NCBI GenBank assembly: GCA_038530285.1
Contig: JBCBCY010000001.1
Location: forward strand, 222,242 to 286,241
Direction: 5' to 3'
DNA length: 64,000 nt
From: JASJAR01 sp038530285
GTDB taxonomy: Bacteria > Pseudomonadota > Alphaproteobacteria > Rhodobacterales > Rhodobacteraceae
The notes beneath the pieces are model-generated. The model was not told where the DNA came from, ran no database searches, and worked only from the letters and a program-made list of their open reading frames with translations. Made by a program: the position numbers and the translations under genes. Shown here one piece after another: positions 43,254-51,764 of this stretch; positions within the stretch are counted from its first letter, which is position 1; every line of letters starts with the position of its first letter.

Positions 43254-44194
43254 GTGAGCCCGGTCAGGTGCTTTTTCGCCGCCGCGCTGTCGGCATCCAT
43301 CTGGGTGATCAGGGCCTCAACACTGTCGAACCTTGCTTCATCGCGCAGGAATTCGACCAGGGCGACGGAGATGTCCGCGCCGTAAAGATCGCCTTTGAAA
43401 TCGAAGATATGGGTCTCGAAGTTCGGCGTATTGACCCCGAACATCGGCCGCACGCCCAGCGAAGCGACCCCCGCGTAGCGGCCCCGATGGGCGCCGGTGA
43501 GCACATCGACCGACACGGCATAGACGCCAAAGCGCGGGGGGGCCAAGCCATCAAGCGCGAGGTTCGCGGTCGGGTATCCCAAATCGCGGCCCCGTTGGTC
43601 GCCCTTGATGACTTCACCCTCGATCCGGTGGTGATGGCCCAGCATAAGGGCCGCGTCCTGCGGCCGGCCATCGGCGAGCGCCTGCCTGATCCGGGTTGAG
43701 GACACATCGAGCCCCTGAAAGGCCATCAAGGGCTGGACGGTGGTCTGAAAGCCCAACTGGGGGCCGAGACGCAAAAGGTCTTCTACGGACCCCGCGCGAT
43801 CCTTGCCAAAACAGAAATCCGCCCCCACGACCACGTGGGACAGGCCAAGGCCTGCGCTGAGGACCTGGTGCACGAAGGCATCTGGTGTGAGGGCGGCAAG
43901 GTCCTTGGAAAACGGGATTTCGTAAAGGATATCAATGCCGAGCTTGTCGAGCCGGTTGGCTTTGGCGGCGGCATTCATCAACCGAAAGGGTGGGGCGTCA
44001 GGGGCAAAGACCTGGCGGGGGTGGGGTTCGAATGTCACAATGCTCAACGGGGCGGATGCGGCATGCGCGGCCGCGCGCGCGGTATTGATCACCGCTTGAT
44101 GGCCCAGATGCACGCCGTCGAAGTTGCCGATGGCTGCGACCGCGCCGGGGCGATCATCTGCTGTCAGGTCGAGGTGGGTTCGAACGGTCCGCAT
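43250..44194 (-). CDS. ribF: Bifunctional riboflavin kinase/FAD synthetase
   Basis: A 314-residue enzyme making FMN and then FAD. The N-terminal adenylyltransferase domain has GNFDGVHLGHQAVI near 25. The C-terminal kinase domain has GEVIKGDQRGRDLGYPTANL near 190 and THIFDFKGDLYG. The start at 44194 fits the family; a longer frame would overlap the MaoC gene. It is transcribed after the MaoC gene. Confidence 0.95.
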   Translation of the reverse strand: MRTVRTHLDLTADDRPGAVAAIGNFDGVHLGHQAVINTARAAAHAASAPLSIVTFEPHPRQVFAPDAPPFRLMNAAAKANRLDKLGIDILYEIPFSKDLAALTPDAFVHQVLSAGLGLSHVVVGADFCFGKDRAGSVEDLLRLGPQLGFQTTVQPLMAFQGLDVSSTRIRQALADGRPQDAALMLGHHHRIEGEVIKGDQRGRDLGYPTANLALDGLAPPRFGVYAVSVDVLTGAHRGRYAGVASLGVRPMFGVNTPNFETHIFDFKGDLYGADISVALVEFLRDEARFDSVEALITQMDADSAAAKKHLTGLT

Positions 44195-44231
44195 GACCGG
44201 TCCGATAGCGTCCCCGTGGGACCGCTGCAAG

Positions 44232-44675
44232 TCAGTCGAAACGTGCCGACGGGGCAAGGACCTGTGCTTCGCCCTTCAGGACCGGTTTGCCGTCGATGGT
44301 GCAGACCGTATCAAGGCTGACGCGCCGCTTGGCATAGTCGATGTCCATGACTGTGACTTCCGCCCGGACCCGGTCGCCGGGGCGCACGGGGGCCAGAAAC
44401 TTCAGGCTCTGGCCCAGATAGACCGCGCCGTGGCCCGGCAGTTGCTCGCCAATCACGGCCGAGATCAGACCGGCGGTCAGCATTCCGTGGGCGATGCGGC
44501 CTTCGAAAATCGTGTCGAGCGCATAGTCATCATCCAGATGCACCGGGTTCCGGTCGGTCGAGATCTCGGCGAAAAGCTCGATATCGCGGTCGGTTACCGT
44601 TTTTTCGAGATGGCGCGACATGCCAATCTCCATCTCTTCGATGACGATGGTTCCCCGGGGCATATTGTCGAGCAT
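44232..44675 (-). CDS. MaoC-family dehydratase
   Basis: A 147-residue hot-dog-fold protein of the (R)-specific enoyl-CoA hydratase group. The catalytic motif is FAEISTDRNPVHLDDDYA near 35, with the Asp/His pair, and RIAHGMLTAGLISAVIGEQL follows. Members hydrate enoyl-CoA in fatty-acid or polyhydroxyalkanoate metabolism. The start at 44675 (MLDNMPRGTIVIEEMEIGM) matches homologs as I recall them. Confidence 0.88.
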   Translation of the reverse strand: MLDNMPRGTIVIEEMEIGMSRHLEKTVTDRDIELFAEISTDRNPVHLDDDYALDTIFEGRIAHGMLTAGLISAVIGEQLPGHGAVYLGQSLKFLAPVRPGDRVRAEVTVMDIDYAKRRVSLDTVCTIDGKPVLKGEAQVLAPSARFD

Positions 44676-44869
44676 CCCAAAACCTCTACGCAACTTCATA
44701 ACGCTTGGTGGCGTCAATTGGTAACTTAATTACTTCGCCCGCGCAGAAAGTCCAGAAGATTCCGCTTCGCGGCATGGAATCAAGCGAGAGTGTGACCATG
44801 GGAAAGGATTGGCGTCAGGGCCGGCAATTGTTTCGCAAAAAACCCTGCCCCGTGCCGGGATGAGGCGTG

Positions 44870-45745
44870 CTAGCGCAGCTGCCCGATTGCGTAGGTGGCG
44901 ACCGTTTGGTGCGCTGCCAGAAGATCCGCCAGCGCCTGGGGGTCGGGATCGGTGACGGTCTTTGTTTCCTCAGCCGCCAGACCGCCGGTGACGAACAGAC
45001 TGTCGAGCCCTTCGCCCAGGGCGCCGGGCAGGTCGGTGACCATACCGTCACCCACGCAGAGAATGCGGTCTTCAGATACTTTGTGACCAAGGGCGGCCAA
45101 CCGTCGCCGCGCGAGATCGTAAATCGGCGGATGAGGTTTGCCGAAATACAGCGCGTCCCCGCCCATGTCTTCGTACATTTTCGCAACCGACCCGGCACAA
45201 TATTCGCGGGTTTCGCCGTGATCGACCACAAGGTCGGGGTTCAGGCACAAAAGCGTCAGCCCGCGCGCCTTGGCCGACAACAGCACCGGGCGCCAGGTTT
45301 CGGGGTCCGCGAGCGGGTCTTCGGGGCCTGCACACAAGATCCCTGTGGCATCGCCCAGATCGGTGATCTCGATCGACAAGGGGTCTTCGAGCAGGCGCAG
45401 CGGATCAAGCACAGTCAGATCGCGCGGCTCGCCCATGAAATAGACCTTGGTGCCGATGATGCCGGAAAACAGCGCCACCCGCGTCGCATCGCCAGAGGTT
45501 GCCACGGTATCCCAGGCGTCAGTCGGGACGCCGATCTCGCCCAGCTGGCGTTCGATGTCGCTGCGTGGGCGCGGCGCATTGGTCAAAAGAACCACACGTC
45601 CGCCGTTGGCCCGGTAGGCCTGCAAGGCAGCGACCGCGTCGGGAAAGGGCGCGACGCCGTTGTGGATCACGCCCCAGACATCGCAGAACAGCGCGTCATA
45701 GCTGGGCGCAATGTCGCCAAGTGCGCCGATGATCTTCACGCTCAT
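44870..45745 (-). CDS. TIGR01459 family HAD hydrolase
   Basis: A 291-residue haloacid-dehalogenase-superfamily protein of the class IIA (NagD-like) type. Motif I is FCDVWGVIHNG near 20, motif II is LLTNAPRPR near 53, and the late motifs are YFGKPHPPIYDLA and ILCVGDGMVTDLPGA. A sugar-phosphate or nucleotide phosphatase role is likely; the substrate is unknown. Confidence 0.88.
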   Translation of the reverse strand: MSVKIIGALGDIAPSYDALFCDVWGVIHNGVAPFPDAVAALQAYRANGGRVVLLTNAPRPRSDIERQLGEIGVPTDAWDTVATSGDATRVALFSGIIGTKVYFMGEPRDLTVLDPLRLLEDPLSIEITDLGDATGILCAGPEDPLADPETWRPVLLSAKARGLTLLCLNPDLVVDHGETREYCAGSVAKMYEDMGGDALYFGKPHPPIYDLARRRLAALGHKVSEDRILCVGDGMVTDLPGALGEGLDSLFVTGGLAAEETKTVTDPDPQALADLLAAHQTVATYAIGQLR

Positions 45746-45792
45746 ATTCTGCCCCTTAGGCCCTTGGTTGTCGCCGAAAACGCCCGCCTGCG

Positions 45793-46713
45793 TCAGAGTT
45801 TCAGGTTCGGGATGATCTGCTTTTTGCGCGACACGACGCCAGGCAAAACCACTGTGTCGCCTTCAACGGATGCCTCAAAGCTCTTCTCGGCCAGGGTTTT
45901 GACCAGATCATTCGGCACCAGAAGGGTCGATTGCTCTTCCAGGATGTCGACGACGAACAACAGCACCTGATCGACCCCGTCTTCGTCCGCGACCGATGCC
46001 ATGGCTTCGACAAGGCTGTCCTTGCGGTCAAGCACCACACCGGGTGACGTGGTCTCCAGGACCGAAACGCGGAATTTCTTGCCGTCGACTTCGTATTCCT
46101 TGGAATCCATCCGCAGAAGCTCCGCGTCGGTAAAGGCAGAGACGTCGGATTTGGCCGCAAACATATCCGCGGCGTAGTCCGGGATCGACACGCGCAGATC
46201 GTCTGCCAGTTTTTCCGCCAGCGCCTTGTCCACATGGGTGGTGGTCGGCGAGCGGAATTCCAGCGTGTCCGACAAGATGCATGACAGCATCGCGCCTTTG
46301 ATGTTTTCGGGCATGTCGTCGGCTTCGGCCCCCATCAGATCATGCATGATCGTTGCGGTGCAGGCCACGGGCCGGATGGTGATGTTGAGCGGCGCCTTGG
46401 TGGCCAGACCGCCTTGCAACAGGTGGTGATCGATCACTTCAATCACGGTGGCGTCGTTGATCGAGGGGGGCAGCTCGGCCAGGTTGTTGGTGTCGACGAC
46501 AACCACTTCGTCGCCTGCGCTGACGTCATCGATGATCTCTGGTTTTGCCAATCCCCAGCGCTCCAACATGAAGGCGGCTTCGGTGTTGGGTTCGCCCAAC
46601 AGACGCGCCTGCGCTGGCCGACCCAGTTTGTTGGACATGTACCAGGCCCAGATAATGGGCGAGCCAGTCGAATCGGTGTCGGGAGATTTGTGGCCAAGAA
46701 CGAGAACGGTCAT
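45793..46713 (-). CDS. ppaC: Manganese-dependent inorganic pyrophosphatase
   Basis: A 306-residue class II pyrophosphatase of the DHH superfamily. Metal-binding motifs are LVLGHKSPDTDS at the start, VVVDTNNL near 75 and VIDHHLLQGGL near 97. The C-terminal DHHA2 domain ends with SRKKQIIP. It hydrolyses pyrophosphate released in polymerisation reactions. The start at 46713 fits the family. Confidence 0.95.
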   Translation of the reverse strand: MTVLVLGHKSPDTDSTGSPIIWAWYMSNKLGRPAQARLLGEPNTEAAFMLERWGLAKPEIIDDVSAGDEVVVVDTNNLAELPPSINDATVIEVIDHHLLQGGLATKAPLNITIRPVACTATIMHDLMGAEADDMPENIKGAMLSCILSDTLEFRSPTTTHVDKALAEKLADDLRVSIPDYAADMFAAKSDVSAFTDAELLRMDSKEYEVDGKKFRVSVLETTSPGVVLDRKDSLVEAMASVADEDGVDQVLLFVVDILEEQSTLLVPNDLVKTLAEKSFEASVEGDTVVLPGVVSRKKQIIPNLKL

Positions 46714-46785
46714 CGGGGGCGCCTTTTCAAACACGGGATAATTTTTCGGCCTTATAGGCTGGCATGGGCGTGAAGTTAAGGCCGT

Positions 46786-47718
46786 ATGCTTGGCGGCTTT
46801 AGGCTTATCTCAACCGTTTGGGTGCAGCGTGCAAGGGTCTGTGGTCGCGAAGGGCGATTTGGCTTGCGCCTTTATTCACATTTGTCCCGCGTGGCTCCTT
46901 TCGGGTTGCGCTCCAAAATTGGCATCGCAGTCTTTGCGGTGCTCGTCCCTATTCTGGGCGGCGCGGCTGCCCTCGTCTGGCCCGATGTGTCTGGGCCGGA
47001 TGCCGCGCTGCGCCTGGTGCTCGCTTTCGGGGCCATTTGTGCTGGTGTGCCGCTGCTGGCCGCACTTTTGATAGGCAGGCTTCTGGCGCCGCTCGACAAG
47101 GTGAACCGCGCGATGGATCACTATCTTGAAACGCGTCTTCTTCCGCCACTGCCACAGGATTTTGACGACGCATTGGGCCGGTTGATGGTCAACACCACAC
47201 GGTTGATGAGTGAGACGTCCGTTGAAATTGACGCCGCCATTGCCGAGGCGGAGACCGACCCTTTGACCGGGCTTTTGAACCGGCGTGGGTTTGAAAGGAT
47301 GGTGCCCGCCAAGACGGTTGGCACGGTGCTGTTTGTGGATGCCGATCACTTCAAGCGGATCAACGACGAATGGGGTCACGCGGTCGGTGACGAGACCCTG
47401 ATCGCCATGGCCGACGCGATTTCAGCGGCTCTGCGCAGCAGTGATATCGTGGCCCGGTACGGTGGCGAAGAATTCGCGATCTTTGCCAAGGAAACCGTCG
47501 CCTCGCGCGCGCTCGAACTGGGCGAACGGGTGCGCGAAAAGGTCAGCGGCTCGGTCAATGTCTGGCGCAGACCGGTCACGGTTTCGGTGGGTGTGGCCGT
47601 CAGCCCCGCCGCCGTCGACCTTGAGGTTTTGCTGCAGGCGGCTGACGACGGGGTCTATGAAGCCAAACACAGCGGGCGCAACTGCGTGGCGATGGTCCTG
47701 CCAGACCGCGCGGCCTGA
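46786..47718 (+). CDS. Diguanylate cyclase (GGDEF domain)
   Basis: A 310-residue membrane-bound c-di-GMP synthase. Two membrane helices (about 43-66 and 76-98) are followed by a HAMP-like stretch and a coiled linker. The GGDEF domain (about 155-305) has DPLTGLLNRRGFE, FVDADHFKRIND and the active-site variant RYGGEEF (226-230). The inhibitory-site motif RSSD (217-220) stands five residues upstream, so product inhibition is expected. No large sensor domain is present. The start codon is uncertain within the first 40 residues. Confidence 0.88.
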   Translation: MLGGFRLISTVWVQRARVCGREGRFGLRLYSHLSRVAPFGLRSKIGIAVFAVLVPILGGAAALVWPDVSGPDAALRLVLAFGAICAGVPLLAALLIGRLLAPLDKVNRAMDHYLETRLLPPLPQDFDDALGRLMVNTTRLMSETSVEIDAAIAEAETDPLTGLLNRRGFERMVPAKTVGTVLFVDADHFKRINDEWGHAVGDETLIAMADAISAALRSSDIVARYGGEEFAIFAKETVASRALELGERVREKVSGSVNVWRRPVTVSVGVAVSPAAVDLEVLLQAADDGVYEAKHSGRNCVAMVLPDRAA

Positions 47719-47723
47719 CGGGA

Positions 47724-48173
47724 TCACCGCAGGCTTGGTTCCAGCGGATCATAGCCTGGCGCCCCCGCGTCGCCCCAGGCCACGGCAGGCAGGCTGTCGG
47801 GTTTGTAGCGGATCTGGGCCAGCTCGGCGCGGCTGACAAAGCGGCGGGTCGTGACCACCCCTTCGGGATCGCGCCAATCAGGGGCGATGTCGACGCTGCG
47901 CGCGGTGACGCGAAAATAGATATCCACCTGATGAAAATCGCGGGCCGGATCGTGGAATTCGTTGACCAGAACCTGGTCGCGAACGATCACATCAAGCCCG
48001 GTTTCTTCGTGCATCTCGCGGATCAGATTGTCAGGCAGCGACGAATGCGGCTCAACCCCGCCGCCGGGCGCGCACATCAGGTCAGACACCCCGTGCGGCC
48101 AGGCGTTGACCAACAACAGCTTGTTTTCATGGAGCAATAGGCCCCGCACCGCAACGCGCACTTTACGGCTCAT
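47724..48173 (-). CDS. NUDIX hydrolase
   Basis: A 149-residue NUDIX-fold protein. The Nudix box is recognisable as GGGVEPHSSLPDNLIREMHEETGLDV (about 37-62), with the REMHEETG catalytic core intact. It hydrolyses a nucleoside-diphosphate derivative; the substrate is not predictable. Its start overlaps the purK stop by four bases, so it is the last gene of purE-purK-nudix. Confidence 0.88.
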   Translation of the reverse strand: MSRKVRVAVRGLLLHENKLLLVNAWPHGVSDLMCAPGGGVEPHSSLPDNLIREMHEETGLDVIVRDQVLVNEFHDPARDFHQVDIYFRVTARSVDIAPDWRDPEGVVTTRRFVSRAELAQIRYKPDSLPAVAWGDAGAPGYDPLEPSLR

Positions 48174-49240
48174 CGCGGGTTGACCCGGTTGACGTGACCC
48201 ATTTTCCGCCCGGGACGCGTTTCGGCCTTGCCATATAGGTGCACGAATGCGCCCGGTTCCGCGGCCAGTACTTCGGCACGGTCCACATCCGACCCGATCA
48301 GGTTTTCCATCACCACGTCAGCGGTGCGCAGCGGGTCGGGCAGGGGCCAGCCTGCGATGGCGCGAATGTGCGCTTCAAACTGGCACGGGGTCCCACCATT
48401 TTGGGTCCAATGGCCCGAATTGTGCACGCGCGGGGCGAATTCATTGATGATCAGCCCGTCGCTGGTCACGAAGAATTCGACCCCGATGGTGCCGACATAA
48501 TCCAGCACCTGCATCAGGCTCTTGGTTTGCGCGATGGCTTCGGCGCGGGTGGCCTCTGCGATCTTCGCGGGCACCGTGGTGGTGTGCAAAATTCCGTCGC
48601 GGTGGACGTTCTCGCCCGGTTCGAAGGCAATGATCCGGTGGTCCTGACCACGCGTTGCGATCACCGAAATCTCGCGCTGAAAGTCGACGAACCCTTCGAG
48701 GAGTGCATCCGCCCCGGCCATGGCGTTCCACGCGGTTGCTGCGTCGTCGGGGGATGTCAGCCGCGCCTGGCCCTTGCCGTCATAACCCAGCCGCCGGGTT
48801 TTCAGGATTGACGGGGTGCCGATCGTGGCAAGGGCATCTTGCAGGTCCTGCAAGGAAGCCACCGGCACATAATCGGCGGTTTTCAGACCAATCCCGGTCA
48901 AAAGGTCTTTCTCAGACAACCGGTCCTGGCTGACCGCCAGCGCGCCACGGGGCGGAAAGACCGGGCAGGCAGCCTCAACCGCGTCGAGACTGGTGGCCGG
49001 TACGTTTTCAAACTCGAAGGTCACCACATCGCAGGCCGCGGCGAACCGGGCCAGCGCGCCCGTGTCGTCCCATGCACCAGATGTGACAGAATGGGCGATA
49101 TCGCCGGCCGGACAGGCGGCGCTTGGGTCGTAGATGTGGCAGACCAAGTCAAGCCGTTGGGCGGCCGCCGCCAGCATCCGGCCCAATTGCCCACCGCCCA
49201 GAATGCCGATCACGCGGCCTGGGGGCAGGGGCTCAGCCAT
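48170..49240 (-). CDS. purK: 5-(carboxyamino)imidazole ribonucleotide synthase
   Basis: An ATP-grasp enzyme of 356 residues. It uses ATP and bicarbonate to carboxylate aminoimidazole ribonucleotide in purine synthesis. Motifs are IGILGGGQLGRMLA at the start, ILKTRRLGYDGKGQ near 145 and EFAPRVHNSGHWT near 260. The start at 49240 overlaps the purE end by eight bases, typical of a coupled purEK operon. Confidence 0.96.
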   Translation of the reverse strand: MAEPLPPGRVIGILGGGQLGRMLAAAAQRLDLVCHIYDPSAACPAGDIAHSVTSGAWDDTGALARFAAACDVVTFEFENVPATSLDAVEAACPVFPPRGALAVSQDRLSEKDLLTGIGLKTADYVPVASLQDLQDALATIGTPSILKTRRLGYDGKGQARLTSPDDAATAWNAMAGADALLEGFVDFQREISVIATRGQDHRIIAFEPGENVHRDGILHTTTVPAKIAEATRAEAIAQTKSLMQVLDYVGTIGVEFFVTSDGLIINEFAPRVHNSGHWTQNGGTPCQFEAHIRAIAGWPLPDPLRTADVVMENLIGSDVDRAEVLAAEPGAFVHLYGKAETRPGRKMGHVNRVNPR

Positions 49241-49709
49241 TGGGGGTCTGAGGGATCGACGCGGCCAAATCCGCGCGCCAGGCATCCAGCCGTTCGGCCA
49301 AAGCGGCATCGGATGTTGCAAGGATCGCGGCCGCCATCAGCCCGGCATTGGCCGCCCCGCCGATCGCCATGGTTGCGACGGGAAAGCCGCGCGGCATCTG
49401 AACGATGGAATAAAGCGAATCGAGCCCGCCAAGCGTCTTGGTTTCCACCGGCACACCGATCACCGGCACCCGGGTTTTAGACGCCATCATGCCGGGCAGA
49501 TGCGCCGCCCCGCCGGCCCCCGCGATAATCGCCTTCAGGCCCCTGTCCGCGGCGGTTGTGCCATAGTCCCACAGCCGGTCTGGCGTGCGATGGGCCGAGA
49601 CAATGGCGGTTTCATAGGCCACGCCGAGGTCGTCCAAAACATCGGCGGCGGCTTTCATCGTCGGCCAGTCCGACTGGCTGCCCATGATGATTCCGATTTC
49701 TATTGCCAT
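49233..49709 (-). CDS. purE: 5-(carboxyamino)imidazole ribonucleotide mutase
   Basis: A 158-residue class I PurE. It moves the carboxylate made by PurK to give CAIR. The active-site segment IGIIMGSQSDWPTM is at 5-18, followed by VSAHRTPDRL and AGAGGAAHLPGMMAS. It precedes and overlaps purK. Confidence 0.97.
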   Translation of the reverse strand: MAIEIGIIMGSQSDWPTMKAAADVLDDLGVAYETAIVSAHRTPDRLWDYGTTAADRGLKAIIAGAGGAAHLPGMMASKTRVPVIGVPVETKTLGGLDSLYSIVQMPRGFPVATMAIGGAANAGLMAAAILATSDAALAERLDAWRADLAASIPQTPNG

Positions 49710-49769
49710 GGCGTATCCCCGCTAAAGCGCCGTTATAGCGGGCAGGCAGGGCGGTGCAATCGCAGGATT

Positions 49770-50009
49770 TTAAGCGATGATGTCTGGGGTCAGCCTGTCT
49801 TCGAGCACCGCGATACGGTCTTTCAGGCCGAGTTTCTGCTTTTTCAGCCGCCGGATGGTCAACGGATCGCCCGTGCCCTTGGCTTCGAGCGCGGAAATCG
49901 CTTCATCCAGATCACGGTGTTCACGCCGCAAGCCTTCAAGCTTGACGCGCAGCACATCGTCGCTGGCCATTTCGACCTTTGGGGTCATTTTTTCCGTCTC
50001 ATCGCGCAT
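49770..50009 (-). CDS. DUF465 (YdcH-like) protein
   Basis: A 79-residue mostly helical protein with the DUF465 pattern VKLEGLRREHRDLDEAISAL followed by RRLKKQKLGLKDRI. The function is unknown, and the family is common in alphaproteobacteria. An in-frame ATG seven residues later is an alternative start. Confidence 0.85.
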   Translation of the reverse strand: MRDETEKMTPKVEMASDDVLRVKLEGLRREHRDLDEAISALEAKGTGDPLTIRRLKKQKLGLKDRIAVLEDRLTPDIIA

Positions 50010-50057
50010 CGTTCATGGAACGTAGGGTCTGTTGAAGTGCAGTGCAATCTCTGCGGC

Positions 50058-50086
50058 TTGTATGACCCGTCATTGCACACCATATC
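50058..50086 (+). promoter_or_regulatory. Possible hsp20 promoter
   Basis: TTGTAT (50058-50063) and CATATC (50081-50086) have 17-base spacing, about 65 bases before the small heat-shock gene. A heat-shock-sigma reading (CTTG with CATATCT) is also conceivable, but its spacing of 20 is too long. Confidence 0.3.
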
Positions 50087-50150
50087 TTACGCAGGGGTTG
50101 CCGAATGCTGGGGCCCTCACCGCCTGTCGCTTTGCCGAAGGATAGTGCCG

Positions 50151-50561
50151 ATGACGAAATTGACGCTTGGGACCCACCCCTATCTGTTGGGATTTGATCA
50201 GTTGGAACGGCTGGTTGAACGGACGGCGAAGTCCGACAACGGCTATCCCCCTTACAACATCGAAAGCACGGGCGAGAATGCTTTTCGCATCACGCTGGCC
50301 GTGGCGGGTTTTCGCGACGAAGACCTGTCGATCACGCTTGAAGACCGCCAGTTGGTCATCCGCGGTCGGCAGGCCGATGACGATGGCGAACGGATTTTTT
50401 TGCACCGTGGCATTGCCGCACGGCAGTTTCAGCGCACCTTTTTGCTGGCCGATGGTGTGGAAGTGACCGGTGCCGCCCAGGAAAACGGGCTGTTGCATGT
50501 CGATTTGCGGCGTGCGGTGCCCGAGAGTGTTGTTCAGACGATCGAAATATCACGTGGATAG
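50151..50561 (+). CDS. Small heat-shock protein (Hsp20/IbpA family)
   Basis: A 136-residue ATP-independent chaperone. The N-terminus LGTHPYLLGFDQLERLVERT resembles IbpA. The alpha-crystallin domain (about 35-125) includes YPPYNIESTGENAFRITLAV, VIRGRQADDD and the LHRGIAARQFQRTFLLAD segment. It is followed nine bases later by the DUF1150 gene, a pairing typical of Rhodobacterales. Confidence 0.93.
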   Translation: MTKLTLGTHPYLLGFDQLERLVERTAKSDNGYPPYNIESTGENAFRITLAVAGFRDEDLSITLEDRQLVIRGRQADDDGERIFLHRGIAARQFQRTFLLADGVEVTGAAQENGLLHVDLRRAVPESVVQTIEISRG

Positions 50562-50570
50562 AAAGGGACT

Positions 50571-50801
50571 ATGATGCGCGTAAAACACCCCCTGTTTGCT
50601 GCCATGGATGACAATATCGTCTATGTGCGCCCGGTTGACGTGATTGAACTGCCCGAAGATCTGCGTGATCAGGCCGAAGGGCTCGATCAGATCTATGCGG
50701 TCCATGACACCGATGGGCAGCGCCTGGCCCTGGTCAAGGACCGCCAGCTGGCGTTTCACCTGGCGCGGCAAAATGAATTGGCTCCGGTCAACGTGCACTG
50801 A
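50571..50801 (+). CDS. DUF1150 family protein
   Basis: A 76-residue protein of the DUF1150 family (VYVRPVDVIELPEDLRDQAE, YAVHDTDGQRLALV). The function is unknown. Its position behind hsp20 suggests a stress-related accessory role. The stop shares one base with the PhzF start. Confidence 0.88.
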   Translation: MMRVKHPLFAAMDDNIVYVRPVDVIELPEDLRDQAEGLDQIYAVHDTDGQRLALVKDRQLAFHLARQNELAPVNVH

Positions 50802-51667
50802 TGCGACGGTTCCACTGGGTCGATGCCTTCGCGAACCGGGCGTTCGCGGGCAACGGCTGTATGGTGGTCCATGACGCAGGCGATGTCCCGGCCGGCGCGT
50901 GTATGGCTCTGGTGCGCGAAACCTCACTGACAGAATGCACCTTCCTTGAACCCTCCGATGTGGCGGATGTGAAGGTCCGTTATTTCCTCGCCGACCGGGA
51001 GGTGGATTTTGCCGGTCACCCCACCATCGCCAGCGTGCTGGCCTGGCGTGATGCGACCGGCCATGACAGCGATACCCTGACGCTGGAAACCGGGGCCGGT
51101 GTGATCAATATCCGCATCGAGGGGGACGCGGTCGTGATGGCATCCGCGCGCCCGCAGTTCGGCGCTGTGGTTGATCCCGGTGAAGTGGCCGCCCTTTACG
51201 GTTTAACGGCCGGGGACATCATCGCGACACCGCAGATCGTGTCGGTCGGGCTTGGTCACACCATTGCGGTGGTGCGTGATCTTGCAGCGCTGAAACGTGC
51301 GCGGCTGGACCGGCCTGCGCTGGTTGCGTTCTGCCATGCCCATGCCTGGCGAGGGGTGGCCGAGATGCCCGCGCCATTTCTGGTGACCCTGGGCGGGATC
51401 GACCACGGCGGGACGTTTGCGCGGCTCTTTCTGGAAGCCGGTCAAGGCGAAGAAGATGCGTTCACCGGTTCGGCCACGGCCGAAGCCGGGGCCTATCTTT
51501 GGCAGCACGGGCTGATTGAGACGCCTCAGTTCATGGCCGAGCAGGGCCATTGGATGGGCCGACCGGGTCAGGCGACGGTGCGCGTGGTTGGCGCGCCGGG
51601 GTCGATCGAGCGGGTCGAAGTTGGCGGGCAGGGTCACATCCTGATGCGCGGTGACGTCGACCTTTAG
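50801..51667 (+). CDS. PhzF family isomerase-like protein
   Basis: A 288-residue PhzF/diaminopimelate-epimerase-fold protein. The catalytic glutamate is in LTECTFLEP near 47, and VDFAGHPTIASVLAW near 70 and FTGSATAEAGAYLW near 225 are conserved. It is not evidence of phenazine synthesis, because no other phz genes are nearby. It is coupled to the DUF1150 gene by TGATG. Confidence 0.88.
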   Translation: MRRFHWVDAFANRAFAGNGCMVVHDAGDVPAGACMALVRETSLTECTFLEPSDVADVKVRYFLADREVDFAGHPTIASVLAWRDATGHDSDTLTLETGAGVINIRIEGDAVVMASARPQFGAVVDPGEVAALYGLTAGDIIATPQIVSVGLGHTIAVVRDLAALKRARLDRPALVAFCHAHAWRGVAEMPAPFLVTLGGIDHGGTFARLFLEAGQGEEDAFTGSATAEAGAYLWQHGLIETPQFMAEQGHWMGRPGQATVRVVGAPGSIERVEVGGQGHILMRGDVDL

Positions 51668-51679
51668 CCTTTTGGCGTC

Positions 51680-51732
51680 TTCATCCTGGCGCAAATACTC
51701 TCGGGGGGTCCGGGGGGCAGACAGCCCCCCGG
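51680..51732 (-). repeat. Dispersed repeat copy 6 with hairpin
   Basis: The inverted core TTCATCCTGGCGCAAATACT plus C (51680-51700) is followed by a perfect 9-bp hairpin CCGGGGGGC-agaca-GCCCCCCGG (51710-51732). This is the same order as copy 1 read from the other strand. It lies in the convergent gap between phzF and sat/cysC. Confidence 0.75.
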
Positions 51733-51764
51733 TTAGTCGTCGCCGAAAGGCGGCGAAACACGTG

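Noticed and set aside
44774..44863. Plus-strand frame of 29 codons between MaoC and HAD genes
   Set aside because: No ribosome site, no hydrophobic or repeated pattern, and no recognisable similarity; left out for lack of support.
50801..51667. PhzF as evidence of phenazine biosynthesis
   Set aside because: No phzA, B, C, D, E or G neighbours; PhzF-like proteins are widespread and mostly unrelated to phenazines.
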